Assembly (NCBI GenBank): GCA_041906305.1
Contig: JAYRJL010000003.1
Coordinates: 372,001 to 436,000 of the forward strand
Source of the DNA: SHVZ01 sp041906305
GTDB taxonomy: Bacteria > Pseudomonadota > Alphaproteobacteria > SHVZ01
Length of the DNA: 64,000 nucleotides
Direction of reading: 5' to 3'
Shown here piece after piece: positions 9,512-18,983 of this stretch. Position 1 is the stretch's first letter, and the number at the start of each line of letters is the position of its first letter. Under the pieces are notes generated by a model. It was not told the origin of the DNA. It did not search any database and was given only the letters and a program-made list of their open reading frames with translations. The translations under genes and the position numbers were made by a program.

Positions 9512-10503
9512 TACATGCGCTCCGGCGCTCCGGCTCTTGCGCAGCGGACCGAGCGACCGTCGGGGCCTTGCACCAGCGGTACAGGCGACAGGCATTCCTG
9601 CGCCCGATGCGGGCAGCGCGGCGCGAAGTGGCAGTGTGGCGGCAGGTCGATCAGGTTCGGCACAAATCCGCCCATCGGGCGGATCTCACGATCCAGGCTG
9701 TCCAGCCAGGGTGCGGACGCCAGGAGCCCGCGCGTATAGGGATGCCGCGGCCGCTCGATGATGTCTTCAGTAGCGCCGGCTTCCACGATCTGGCCGGCAT
9801 ACATTACCGCGACCCGGTCGCAGTATTCTGCGACCACACCGAGGTCGTGGGCGATCAGCACGATACTCATGCCGAGCGTCCGGCGCATTGACATGATCAG
9901 TTCCAGGACCTGGGCCTGGACGGTCACGTCCAGCGCGCTCGTCGGCTCGTCCGCGATCAGCAGGCGCGGTCGGCACACCAGCGCCGTGGCGATCATGATG
10001 CGCTGTCTCATGCCTCCCGAGAACTGATGCGGGTAACTGTCGATGCGCTGGGCGGCGGCCGGGATGCCGACCAGCGACATCATCTCGAGCGCCCGGTCGC
10101 GCATCGACTTCCCGTCCGTTCCACGTTCTCCGTGGGCACGGATGACCTCGACGATCTGCTCGCCGACGGTGAGGCAGGGATTAAGCGCCGTCTGCGCATC
10201 CTGGAAAGTCATCGCGATCTCCCTGCCGCGGATCGCGCGGAGGGCCTCTGCCGGCAACGCGAGCAGGTCGCGCCCTTCGAACTGCGCCGTGCCCGAGACC
10301 ACATGACCGGGCGGGCGAAGCAAGCCCAGCAGGCTCTGGCAGGTCACGGTCTTGCCCGACCCCGACTCGCCGACGACGCCGAGGCACTCGCCTGGCCCGA
10401 CGTCGAAGCTGACATCCCTGGCTGCGACGACCGTGCCGTCGGCTGTCGGGAATTCAACGCCGAGATCCCGGACCGAAAGCAGCGGCGGCTGGGTAGCGCT
10501 CAT
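9511..10503 (-). CDS. ABC importer ATPase, DppD/OppD type (330 aa)
   Basis: Partner ATPase of the same importer, with Walker A GESGSGKTVTCQ, signature FSGGMRQRIMIATAL, Walker B LLIADEPTSALD and the C-terminal LPPHCHFAPRCPHRAQEC region of OppD/DppD proteins. The ATG at 10503 overlaps the stop of the downstream-strand permease gene (10500). DppD and DppF types together are normal for dipeptide, nickel, glutathione and related importers; the specificity comes from the binding protein, not from this subunit. Confidence 0.94.
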   Translation of the reverse strand: MSATQPPLLSVRDLGVEFPTADGTVVAARDVSFDVGPGECLGVVGESGSGKTVTCQSLLGLLRPPGHVVSGTAQFEGRDLLALPAEALRAIRGREIAMTFQDAQTALNPCLTVGEQIVEVIRAHGERGTDGKSMRDRALEMMSLVGIPAAAQRIDSYPHQFSGGMRQRIMIATALVCRPRLLIADEPTSALDVTVQAQVLELIMSMRRTLGMSIVLIAHDLGVVAEYCDRVAVMYAGQIVEAGATEDIIERPRHPYTRGLLASAPWLDSLDREIRPMGGFVPNLIDLPPHCHFAPRCPHRAQECLSPVPLVQGPDGRSVRCARAGAPERM

Positions 10504-11402
10504 CGCGTCAGCCGCGGGTCGAACGCATCGCGCAGGCCCTGCCCGGCGAGGTTGGCGGCCAGCACCAGCAGGAAGACGGCGATTCCGGCAAAAGTGCTAA
10601 CCCACCAGGCTTCGAGCATGAACACGCGTCCGTCGGCGATCATCGTCCCCCAGGCGGCAGTCGGCGGTTGCACGCCGATGCCGAGGAAAGACAGGCTGGC
10701 TTCGACGATGATGATGGTCGCCATGCGCAGCGTCGCGACCACGATCACGGGTGACAGGACATTGGGCAGGATCTCGCGCAGCATGATGCGCCGTGGCGAG
10801 AGACCAACGGCAACAGCTGCTTCGACATACTCCTTCTCTCGCACTTCCAAGGTCTGGCTGCGGACAAGCCGGCAGGTGATGACCCATTCCTTCAAGGCGA
10901 GCGCCAGCACGATATTGCCGAGACCCGGCCCCATGGTGCCCATGAGCCCGATTGCAAAGATCAGCAGCGGGAAAGCCAGCAGCACGTCGACTACGCGCGA
11001 GATCACCACGTCGACAATTCCGCCGAGGAACCCGGCCAGCAACCCGAGCAGCGTTCCGATCATGGCGGCGATCAGCGCGACCGCGACACCAACGAAGATG
11101 GACACGCGCGCGCCGTAGACTAGGCGCGAGAGGATGTCCCGTCCGAGCGCGTCGCAGCCCAGCGGATACGCCCGTTCGCCCCCCTCCATCCAGACCGGCG
11201 GCTGCAGGCGGCGAAGGAGGGAGCCAGCATTCGGATCATGCGGCGCGAGCACCGGGGCGAGGACCGCCGCGAGGACGAATGCCAGGAAGACGAGCGCCCA
11301 TCCAAACGAGAAGCGATCGGCGATGAACGTCTTGAGATTGCGCCTCAACACAGAGTCGCCCGGGACGGATGGCAGTGTCGGCAGCGCCTCGGCCGCGCTC
11401 AT
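10500..11402 (-). CDS. ABC importer permease, DppC type (300 aa)
   Basis: Inner-membrane permease with the DppC N-terminal region (OppC_N-like, first TM at about residue 30-50), the line HDPNAGSLLRRLQPP, and the conserved cytoplasmic loop EYVEAAVAVGLSPRRIMLREILPN, which docks on the ATPase. Five or six membrane segments are visible. The start overlaps the stop of the DppB-type permease by 4 bp, and its own stop overlaps the DppD start, so the four transport genes are strictly coupled. Confidence 0.94.
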   Translation of the reverse strand: MSAAEALPTLPSVPGDSVLRRNLKTFIADRFSFGWALVFLAFVLAAVLAPVLAPHDPNAGSLLRRLQPPVWMEGGERAYPLGCDALGRDILSRLVYGARVSIFVGVAVALIAAMIGTLLGLLAGFLGGIVDVVISRVVDVLLAFPLLIFAIGLMGTMGPGLGNIVLALALKEWVITCRLVRSQTLEVREKEYVEAAVAVGLSPRRIMLREILPNVLSPVIVVATLRMATIIIVEASLSFLGIGVQPPTAAWGTMIADGRVFMLEAWWVSTFAGIAVFLLVLAANLAGQGLRDAFDPRLTR

Positions 11403-12409
11403 AGCCGGATCCTCGGGTTGAGAACTCCGTAGAGCAGGTCGGCCATGAAGTTGACGGCGATATACAAAGCGGCGAACATCAGGACGGCCGCCTGAACCAG
11501 AGGGTAGTTCCGGGCGGTGATCCCTTCGACGAGGACCCGGCCGATTCCGGGCCAGGCGTAGACGGACTCGGTGATGATGCTGCCCGACAGCAAGCTGCCG
11601 AAGTCGATGGCGATGACGGTCACGACCGGGATCAACGCGTTCCGGAGGGCGTGGCGGAGCAGGACGCGGCTGGACGACAGACCCTTCGCCTTGGCGAAGG
11701 CCACGTAGTCCTGCTCCAGCGTCTCGATCATCGAGGTTCGGGTGACGCGCATGAGAAGCGCACTCAGACCGGTTCCCAATGTGAGCGCCGGGAGGACGAG
11801 ATGCAGGGCCACGCTGCGGAACGAGCCTGTCGGCCCCCAGAAGAGACTGTCGATCAGCAGGAAGCCGGTCACCCTGGTCACGTCATAGCCGCTGGCCAGC
11901 CGTCCGGCGACGGGAAGCCAGCCGAGCTCGACCGAAAAAAGCATGATCAGCAGGATGCCGAGCCAGAAATGCGGCATCGCGACGCCGGCGACGGAAACGG
12001 TCGTCGCCAGGCGATCGAAGATCGAGCCACGCCGGACCGCCGCCAGTACGCCGCAAGGAACCGAAATGATCAGGGCGACGAGGATCGAGACCAGCGCCAG
12101 CTCCACGGTTGCGGGCATGCGTTCCAGCAGCACGTCGGAGACCGGCCGGCGGTGGAAGAAGCTGAGCCCGAAGTCCCCGGAGAGCGCGTTGCCGAGGAAG
12201 GACAGGAAGCGCTCATGCAGCGGCAGGTCGAGCCCGAGATCACTCCTGAGCCGCGCCACCTGCTCCGGCGTGATCTGGCTGTCCGTTCCAACCATGATCT
12301 CCACCGGATCTCCCGGCGTAAGCGTCGTCATCAGGAAGACGACGAGCGCTGCGCCGAGAAGGACCGGCACCAGCTGCAACAGCCGCTCTATGAAGGTCCG
12401 GAAGCTCAT
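11399..12409 (-). CDS. ABC importer permease, DppB type (336 aa)
   Basis: Inner-membrane permease of the DppB/OppB family. It shows the typical N-terminal TM followed by FLMTTLTPGDPVEIMVG, the periplasmic region, and the EAA-type loop DYVAFAKAKGLSSSRVLLRHALRNALIPV. The C-terminal ADLLYGVLNPRIRL is the standard family ending. It starts 13 bp after the binding-protein gene and forms the transmembrane channel with the DppC-type subunit. Confidence 0.94.
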   Translation of the reverse strand: MSFRTFIERLLQLVPVLLGAALVVFLMTTLTPGDPVEIMVGTDSQITPEQVARLRSDLGLDLPLHERFLSFLGNALSGDFGLSFFHRRPVSDVLLERMPATVELALVSILVALIISVPCGVLAAVRRGSIFDRLATTVSVAGVAMPHFWLGILLIMLFSVELGWLPVAGRLASGYDVTRVTGFLLIDSLFWGPTGSFRSVALHLVLPALTLGTGLSALLMRVTRTSMIETLEQDYVAFAKAKGLSSSRVLLRHALRNALIPVVTVIAIDFGSLLSGSIITESVYAWPGIGRVLVEGITARNYPLVQAAVLMFAALYIAVNFMADLLYGVLNPRIRL

Positions 12410-12422
12410 TCCGACTGACTGC

Positions 12423-13955
12423 CTAGGGCGCGACCGTCGCCCGGTGCATGTACATCATCTGGCTCGGGTGCGGTTGCCAGTCCTTCACCGAGTTGGCGAC
12501 GCCGTATATGTCCTGCGGCACCCAGAGGAAGATCCAGGGAGCCTCGCGATTCACGATCTCCTCGGCCTCGTTGTACATGGTCGCGCGCTTGCCCCGGTCG
12601 GTCTCGAACTGAGCCTTGCTCAGCAGCTCGTCGACACGGGCATTGGAATAGCCCGAGAAATTGCCGCGGTCGCGCGTGGCCAGCGTGGGATTGAAGATGC
12701 CGTTGGGATCGAGGCCACCGCTTCCCCAGGAGGTCAGGTAGGCGTCTCGCTCCCTCTTATCCGAGTTGGCCCAGAGCGGACTGATCACCGCCCCTTCCCA
12801 GATCTGCACCTTGGTGCGGATCCCGCTTTCCGTGAGCATCTGAGCAATGGCTTCAGCCCAGTCCTTGTTCGCGCCCTGCGCATCGAGAGTGATGTCGATG
12901 CCGTTCGGATACCCGGCAGCGGCCAACAAAGCCTTCGCCTTCTTTGGATCATAGGCATAGGCCGGCAAATTCGGATGCGACCCGAAGGAATCCTGGCTCA
13001 GAACGCCGTTAACCAGAGACGCCGTTCCCGCGAGGACCTTGTCGACGATGAGCTTGCGGTCGACCGCGTGATTGGCGGCATGGCGGACACGAATGTCGTT
13101 GAACGGCGGCTTTGTGTTGTTCAGCGTCACGAAGAAGGTGCGGGTGCCGTCGACGGCAACGACCTTCGCCCGGCGACTGGAATCGATCTGCCGGCGCATG
13201 AAGATAGGTACCTCGGTGGCGATATCTATCTCGCCGGCGAGCAGCGCCGCGACCCGCGACGCCGTCTCCGGGATGACCTTGAAGGTCAGGCGGTCGAAGC
13301 GAGCAGGGCCGACCGGCGGAATCGCCGGCGGTCCGCCGTAGTAGTCGGCAAAACGCTCCATGACCACGCTATCGCCTCGATTCCAAGCGAAGAGCTTGAA
13401 CGGCCCGGTGCAGTTAACCTGCGTCGCCATGCCGGAGGCACCAACCCGTTCGGTGAAGTTCTTGCTGATGACAGGCTCCGTGGACAATGAAAGGGCCATG
13501 ATCGGATGGGGAGCGCTCAAAGTCAGGCGCAGACGGTTGGGCCCGGTAATCTCGACCGACGTGGTTGGCCCGACAAAACTCTTGCGCGGGCTGGTTTTGC
13601 CGTCGATGGCACCGTCCTTCATCAACCGGTCAAACGTGAACTTCACGTCCTCGGCCGTGAGCACGCTACCATCGTGAAACTTCACGCCGTCGCGGATCGT
13701 CACGTCGATGGTCTTGCCGTCGCTGCTTTCCGTCCACTCCTTGATGACCGCGAGCTCGGGATCACGACCCGTGCGCAGAAAAAAGCCGTCGCAGAGATTG
13801 CCGATCACCACCTGGGTGATGCGGTCGCGGTAGTTCTGCGGATCGAGGGTCTGGATGTCGGCCGTGACGCCGATCCTGATTTCTGAAGCCCCTGCCGCCG
13901 CCGACATCAGCGCCGCGGCCATAACCGCCAACACCGTGTTCCATCTACCTGCCAT
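12423..13955 (-). CDS. ABC importer substrate-binding protein, SBP_bac_5 family (510 aa)
   Basis: Periplasmic solute-binding protein of the peptide/nickel/opine family. The N-terminus MAGRWNTVLAVMAAALMSAAAGA is a Sec signal peptide. The mature start IRIGVTADIQTLDPQNYRD and the segment DGVKFHDGSVLTAEDVKFTFDRL are family hallmarks. The start at 13955 is chosen because it gives the signal peptide and has a strong ribosome site (GGGGAGAG) just upstream. The ligand is unknown. This family binds peptides, opines, glutathione, nickel chelates or other amides, and the C45 hydrolase in the operon favours an amide-bonded ligand. Confidence 0.93.
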   Translation of the reverse strand: MAGRWNTVLAVMAAALMSAAAGASEIRIGVTADIQTLDPQNYRDRITQVVIGNLCDGFFLRTGRDPELAVIKEWTESSDGKTIDVTIRDGVKFHDGSVLTAEDVKFTFDRLMKDGAIDGKTSPRKSFVGPTTSVEITGPNRLRLTLSAPHPIMALSLSTEPVISKNFTERVGASGMATQVNCTGPFKLFAWNRGDSVVMERFADYYGGPPAIPPVGPARFDRLTFKVIPETASRVAALLAGEIDIATEVPIFMRRQIDSSRRAKVVAVDGTRTFFVTLNNTKPPFNDIRVRHAANHAVDRKLIVDKVLAGTASLVNGVLSQDSFGSHPNLPAYAYDPKKAKALLAAAGYPNGIDITLDAQGANKDWAEAIAQMLTESGIRTKVQIWEGAVISPLWANSDKRERDAYLTSWGSGGLDPNGIFNPTLATRDRGNFSGYSNARVDELLSKAQFETDRGKRATMYNEAEEIVNREAPWIFLWVPQDIYGVANSVKDWQPHPSQMMYMHRATVAP

Positions 13956-13971
13956 TGGACTCTCCCCGGAC

Positions 13972-14823
13972 TCAGCTGACCTGGAACAGGCCGATCTCCT
14001 CGGCCCACGCCTCGAAGTCGCGCAACGATTTGAGCGTCGCTTTCGGATCGCCGCGGCTGATCTCATCGATGAGAGCGTTGATGAGAATCAGTGGCGCGCA
14101 GTGAAAGGCAACAAAAGATGACGACTCCGCCGGCGCGAAGAGATTGATATCGCCCTTGAGCGCCGAGAACGGGCTATCAGTAATGGCCATCGTCAAGAGG
14201 CCGCGGCGGCGAGCAAAGGACAGCAGGCCGATCAGCGCCCGGAGGTAGCGCGGGAACCCGATGACGATCACGCAAGCGCCCGGAGCGAGCCGCGAGACCC
14301 TCTCCATCGACTCTACGCCAGTCGAGAGCAGTTTCTCGACAGGCAGCCGCATCTTGTCGAGCGCGAACCAGAGATGCAGCGCCAGCGGCGCTGTGGCACG
14401 CGCCCCGACAACGAGAACCTCCGATGATGAACGGATGCGGAGCGCGGCCTTCGCCAGCGTCTTCGCATCGAGGTTCTTGTCGAGATGGCTGATATTCTCG
14501 AGCTCCTTGCCGATCGCAGCGTCGAGCGGACCGCCGGCCTTAAGCGTGCGTGTCAGCGAGAAGCGGTCAGTTCCCTTGAGATCGGCGCGAACTACACGCC
14601 TGATCTCCTTCTGCATTGCGGCATAGCCGGAGAAGCCAAGCGCGGCAGCGAACCGAACTATCGTGGCTTCGCTCACCCCGGACTGGCGCGACAGATCGGA
14701 GACCGTCGAGAAAGCAACCGACTGGTAATGATCGACGACATGCCGCGCAAGCTGTCGCTGACTAGGCGACAGCGCCTCAGCGCGGCTCTTTATCAGCTCG
14801 ATCAGCGCGGCCTCTGCGGCCAT
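13972..14823 (-). CDS. MurR/RpiR family transcriptional regulator (283 aa)
   Basis: An N-terminal HTH_6 domain (LIELIKSRAEALSPSQRQLA through SEATIVRFAAALGFSGYAAM, residues about 5-75) is followed by a SIS domain (VLVVGARATAPLALHLW, about 120-250) that in relatives senses phosphosugars. It stands 16 bp upstream of the binding-protein gene and is probably the first gene of the operon, controlling itself and the importer. The open frame reaches 14982, with further in-frame ATGs at 14871 and 14823. The 14823 start is preferred because it gives the usual family length, though its ribosome site is weak. A palindrome lies just upstream. Confidence 0.88.
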   Translation of the reverse strand: MAAEAALIELIKSRAEALSPSQRQLARHVVDHYQSVAFSTVSDLSRQSGVSEATIVRFAAALGFSGYAAMQKEIRRVVRADLKGTDRFSLTRTLKAGGPLDAAIGKELENISHLDKNLDAKTLAKAALRIRSSSEVLVVGARATAPLALHLWFALDKMRLPVEKLLSTGVESMERVSRLAPGACVIVIGFPRYLRALIGLLSFARRRGLLTMAITDSPFSALKGDINLFAPAESSSFVAFHCAPLILINALIDEISRGDPKATLKSLRDFEAWAEEIGLFQVS

Positions 14824-15172
14824 GCGGCAGTCTCGCGTGGGTGAAGCAGATAATTCAGGAATAAATTCCATGAAGTGGAAACTGTCAAGCACGTTGGTGC
14901 TGTCTCGGCTACCGTCGTCATGACGATCCATTCGTGGGCAGGTTCGTGACCGCTCGACTGCCGGCGAACACCTCCGGGCCACCTTCCACCTAGATGTCGC
15001 GCTGAGGGCAGTACCCGGATTGCCGTGACTTACGGCAGTACGCAGGAGCCTGCGCTCAGGAGCAGGTCCACTGGGCTACTATCCAGGACGTCCGCTGTTG
15101 GGCGAAGAGGCTTTCAGGCGCTCTTGTAACCTACGGATCATCACCCAACGCACCCGGCCATCGTAAGCAGAC
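14824..15172. other. Intergenic region between rpiR and the TRIC gene
   Basis: About 350 bp between an rpiR gene and a TRIC gene that are both on the minus strand. Apart from the palindrome at 14854-14874 and the presumed promoter for the rpiR-dpp operon, no gene with convincing composition is seen on either strand. The open frames crossing it are extensions or shadows of the neighbours. Confidence 0.6.
14854..14874. promoter_or_regulatory. Candidate RpiR operator (palindrome GGAAT-AA-ATTCC)
   Basis: A near-perfect dyad, GGAATAAATTCC, is flanked by TTCA on the left and TGAA on the right with one extra base on one side. It lies 31 bp upstream of the preferred rpiR start at 14823. The AT-rich dyad stands out in GC-rich surroundings and is a natural candidate for autoregulation by the RpiR protein and control of the whole operon. 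Binding is inferred, not shown. Confidence 0.5.
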
Positions 15173-15832
15173 TCAGTTTGGCATGCCGTCGTTTGAAGAC
15201 TGACTTCCTTGGCGGACCTGCGCGGAGGGTTGAGCGACAGGCAGATGCCATCCGTATTTGATCGACACGTAGCGAAGACCGAAGCACACGGTCGCGGCTG
15301 TGACGCCATAGGAAAGATCAAGCGCGTCGCCGCAGACGACGACGGACGCGCCAGCCAGTGCCGCGACCGCGTAGAAATCGGAGCGCAGCACCGGCGGGAT
15401 CTCCGCGAGCAGGACGTCGCGTGTCATGCCGCCACCGATGCCGGTCAGCATGCCGAGGAGCGCCGCCATTTCCGGACTCAGTCCGAACGATATGGCCTTC
15501 TGCGCTCCGGCGACGGCGAAGAATGAAAGGCCGGCAGCATCGAGCAGAAGCACCGGCGCTCTCAGTCTGGCGACAACCTCCGACCAAAAGAAGACGACGA
15601 GGGCCGCCAGGACGGACGCGAGCAGATATCGCCCGTCCGACAGGGCAGCCGGAGGAACCGCGCCGATCAGCAGGTCTCGGGCAATCCCACCGAAGTTGCC
15701 CGCCACGAACGACACGACGAGTATGCCGAAAATATCGAGGCGACGATTGACTGCGGCGGCCGCGCCGCTGATCGCGAAAACAAAAGTCCCTCCAAGATCG
15801 AGGACGTGGACGAAGGTCTCAGCGCTGAGCAT
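15173..15832 (-). CDS. TRIC/UPF0126 family membrane protein (trimeric intracellular cation channel-like, 219 aa)
   Basis: A polytopic membrane protein with seven hydrophobic segments arranged as two repeats, each with a glycine-rich signature: VVSFVAGNFGGIARDLLIGAVPPAAL and LGMLTGIGGGMTRDVLLAEIPPVL. This is the UPF0126/YicG pattern, now known as prokaryotic TRIC channels that conduct K+ or Na+. It is transcribed divergently from the Mrp operon, another cation system, with 235 bp between them that must hold both promoters. Confidence 0.92.
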   Translation of the reverse strand: MLSAETFVHVLDLGGTFVFAISGAAAAVNRRLDIFGILVVSFVAGNFGGIARDLLIGAVPPAALSDGRYLLASVLAALVVFFWSEVVARLRAPVLLLDAAGLSFFAVAGAQKAISFGLSPEMAALLGMLTGIGGGMTRDVLLAEIPPVLRSDFYAVAALAGASVVVCGDALDLSYGVTAATVCFGLRYVSIKYGWHLPVAQPSAQVRQGSQSSNDGMPN

Positions 15833-16067
15833 GGCGGCCCGGATACGTTCATCAGAAATGGATAACTCAGACGTTCCCCTGGTCCGGATGCGCCGTCAAG
15901 GACGGCGACCCTTCTCGCGCGCCCGAACTTCCCGTTCCGGTGGGGTAACTTCCGCTCCGACGCAGGATGCCGCGTCGAACGGTCATTCCGGGCTTGCCCT
16001 GTTGTGGACCAATTCACCATAAATCAGGGATGGCAGTCGGCCCCTTGGGCTTGCACGAAGGCAGCGA

Positions 16068-18983
16068 ATGCACGTCGGCGTCCCCGTTCTTGTCCTGCTC
16101 GTCGCCTTACCGTTTTTCGGGTGCCTTCTGGCTGCCCTGGCGCCGGCACGCGCACGCAATATGGTTTCGTACTTCGCCGCGGGAACGGCTCTCCTTTCGT
16201 TCGTCTGCACTGTCGCAATCTATTCCGATATCCGCGAGGCCAGCGTTGTCCACTACAGGGCGTCGTGGATACCGGCCCTCGGCCTGGACTTTCTTTTGAG
16301 GGTAGATGGACTTGCGTGGCTCTTCGCGGGATTGATCACAGGTATCGGGTTCCTCGTGATCCTCTACGCGCGCTACTACATGTCTCCCGACGAGCCTGTT
16401 TCGCGTTTCTTCTCGTATTTGCTGGCCTTCATGGGCGCGATGCTGGGCATCGTGCTTTCTGGAAACCTGATCCAGCTGGTCTTCTTCTGGGAGCTGACCA
16501 GCCTGTTCTCCTTCCTGCTCGTTGGCTTCCGATATCAGACGGCGCAGGCGCGAGACGGTGCGAGAATGGCGCTGGTCACTACCTCGGCCGGTGGTCTCTG
16601 CCTGTTTGCCGGCGTCCTGATGCTCGGTCATATCGTCGGCAGTTACGACCTCGACCGGGTGCTGGCGAGCGGAGCCGAGATCCGCTCGCACGATCTCTAT
16701 CTTCCCACCTTGATCCTCATCCTGCTCGGCGCGCTGACAAAGAGCGCGCAGTTCCCGTTCCACATCTGGCTGCCCCAGGCGATGGCAGCGCCGACTCCGG
16801 TGTCGGCCTATCTCCACTCCGCGACGATGGTCAAAGCCGGCGTCTTCCTCCTGGTGCGACTCTGGCCGGCCTTGGGCGGGACCAATGAGTGGCTGTGGCT
16901 CGTAGCGTCGGCGGGGCTTCTCACCTTCGTCCTGGGCGCCTTCGTCGCGGTCTTTCAACAGGACCTCAAGGGACTGCTCGCCTATTCGACAATCAGCCAT
17001 CTCGGGCTCGTGACCCTTCTCATCGGGCTCGACACGCCGCTCGGAATGGTCGCAGCCATCTTCCATATGGCCAACCACGCGACCTTCAAGGCGTCCCTGT
17101 TCATGGCGGCAGGGATCATCGACCACGAGACCGGAACCCGCGATCTGCGCCGGCTGAGCGGCCTGTGGCGATTCATGCCCATCACCGCGACCCTGGCGAT
17201 GGTCGCGGCGGCGGCAATGGCCGGCGTCCCGTTGCTCAACGGCTTCCTCTCAAAGGAGATGTTCTTCGCCGAGACGATCGAGATCCACGACAACTCGCTG
17301 GTCGACCAGGCGCTCCCCTACATCGTCACTGTCGCCAGCATATTCACAGTCGCCTACTCGCTTCGCTTCATCCGTGAGGTATTTTTCGGCCCCATTCCGG
17401 TGGACCTTCCCTGCGTGCCGCACGAGCCTCCGTTTCTCATGCGACTTCCGGCCGGGCTCCTCGTCCTTGCATGTCTCGTGGTCGGCATCGCGCCGGCCCT
17501 GACCGTAGGGCCGCTTCTCGAGACGGCGCTCCACGCAGTCCTCGGTCCGACGCTTCCCGACTACAGCCTTGCCGTCTGGCATGGCTTCACCCCCGAGCTT
17601 CTGATGAGCGGCGTCGCGATCGCGGGCGGGCTGGCGCTTTACTTCGCCCTTCGCCGCCGCCTCCTCGACGCCGACGGACCGCCGATGCTCCGCCATGTCA
17701 AAGGCCAGCGCATCTTCGACTACCTCCTGGTCACCATCTCATGGCGGTTTGCCAGGTGGTTGGAGGATCTAATCGGCACGCGCCGGCTGCAGCCCCAATT
17801 GCTGCTGGTGGCCCTCGTCGCATTGCTCGCCGGAGCCGCACCATTCTACCGAGGCGGACTCTACACTTCGGCACCAGCACCGATCACGCCGGTGGACTAT
17901 GCGTTCGCGGCGACCTGGGCCATAGGCATCGCCTGTGCCCTTGCTGCCGCCTACCAGGCCAAGTTCCATCGTCTCGCCGCGATCATCCTGCTCGGAGGCG
18001 TGGGCCTCGCCACAAGCATCACCTTCCTGTGGATGTCCGCGCCCGACCTCGCGTTGACCCAGCTCGTCGTCGAAACCGTGACGACCGTGCTGCTGCTTCT
18101 TGGGCTACGCTGGGTCCCGAAGCGGAAGCAAGAGTTCGCCCCTCCTGCCGTCCGGGCCCGTCTCTACCGAGGATACCGTGTTCGCGACCTTTGCCTCGCC
18201 GTCGGCGCGGGCGCGGGCATGGCGGCGCTCGCCTATGCCGTCATGGTGCGCCCGCCGATCGAGAACATCGGGACCTTCTTCGTTCAGAACGCCTACACAC
18301 AGGCCGGCGGCACCAACATCGTCAACGTCACCCTGGTAGATTTCCGCGCATTCGATACATTCGGCGAGATAACGGTTTTGGCTATCGTCGCCATGACCGT
18401 CTACGCCCTGCTCCGGCGGTTTCGCCCGGCGGCGGAAAGCATACCGGTTCCCGAGCAGCAGCAGGCCCAGACAGCCGAGGGGCCGGCGCGTGATCCATCC
18501 ATGGTCGCTTTGGCGGTCCCTGCGCTGATGACCACCATACTCTTTCCGGTGACAGGAACGGTCGCCGCCTTCTTGCTACTGCGCGGCCACGACCTCCCAG
18601 GCGGCGGCTTCGTGGCCGGCGTCACCATGGCGGTAGCCTTCATCCTCCAGTACATGGCTCTCGGCACTCTCCGCGTCGAGGCGCAGCTGCGGGTCCTGCC
18701 GCTTCGCTGGATCGGCGCGGGCCTGCTTCTCGCCGCGGCTGTCGGGACGGGCAGCTGGCTGTTCGATCGTCCCTTCCTGACCTCGTCGTTCTTCTATGCC
18801 GACGTCCCGGCCATCGGCTCTGTCCCCATGGCTAGCGCGATGCTGTTCGACATAGGAGTGTTCGCCTTGGTCGTCGGCGCGACGGTGCTCATGCTGATCG
18901 CGATAGCGCACCAATCACTGCGCAGCCACCGCATGCCGGCCAGCCGGGAGAGCGCGGCCCCCATCGCCGGCGAGACCCGGTGA
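16068..18983 (+). CDS. mrpA: Mrp/Pha cation:proton antiporter, fused subunits A and B (971 aa)
   Basis: The largest subunit of the Mrp multi-subunit Na+(K+)/H+ antiporter. Residues 1 to about 790 form MrpA, homologous to complex I NuoL/NuoM, with the Proton_antipo core (FWELTSLFSFLLVGF, KSAQFPFHIWLPQAM, AYLHSATMVKAGVFL). The C-terminal 150 residues match MrpB (PVTGTVAAFLLLRGHDLPGGGFVAG). Such AB fusions mark the Pha-type systems of rhizobia. It is the first gene of a six-gene plus-strand operon with start/stop overlaps throughout. The likely role is alkali, salt and pH tolerance. Confidence 0.95.
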   Translation: MHVGVPVLVLLVALPFFGCLLAALAPARARNMVSYFAAGTALLSFVCTVAIYSDIREASVVHYRASWIPALGLDFLLRVDGLAWLFAGLITGIGFLVILYARYYMSPDEPVSRFFSYLLAFMGAMLGIVLSGNLIQLVFFWELTSLFSFLLVGFRYQTAQARDGARMALVTTSAGGLCLFAGVLMLGHIVGSYDLDRVLASGAEIRSHDLYLPTLILILLGALTKSAQFPFHIWLPQAMAAPTPVSAYLHSATMVKAGVFLLVRLWPALGGTNEWLWLVASAGLLTFVLGAFVAVFQQDLKGLLAYSTISHLGLVTLLIGLDTPLGMVAAIFHMANHATFKASLFMAAGIIDHETGTRDLRRLSGLWRFMPITATLAMVAAAAMAGVPLLNGFLSKEMFFAETIEIHDNSLVDQALPYIVTVASIFTVAYSLRFIREVFFGPIPVDLPCVPHEPPFLMRLPAGLLVLACLVVGIAPALTVGPLLETALHAVLGPTLPDYSLAVWHGFTPELLMSGVAIAGGLALYFALRRRLLDADGPPMLRHVKGQRIFDYLLVTISWRFARWLEDLIGTRRLQPQLLLVALVALLAGAAPFYRGGLYTSAPAPITPVDYAFAATWAIGIACALAAAYQAKFHRLAAIILLGGVGLATSITFLWMSAPDLALTQLVVETVTTVLLLLGLRWVPKRKQEFAPPAVRARLYRGYRVRDLCLAVGAGAGMAALAYAVMVRPPIENIGTFFVQNAYTQAGGTNIVNVTLVDFRAFDTFGEITVLAIVAMTVYALLRRFRPAAESIPVPEQQQAQTAEGPARDPSMVALAVPALMTTILFPVTGTVAAFLLLRGHDLPGGGFVAGVTMAVAFILQYMALGTLRVEAQLRVLPLRWIGAGLLLAAAVGTGSWLFDRPFLTSSFFYADVPAIGSVPMASAMLFDIGVFALVVGATVLMLIAIAHQSLRSHRMPASRESAAPIAGETR

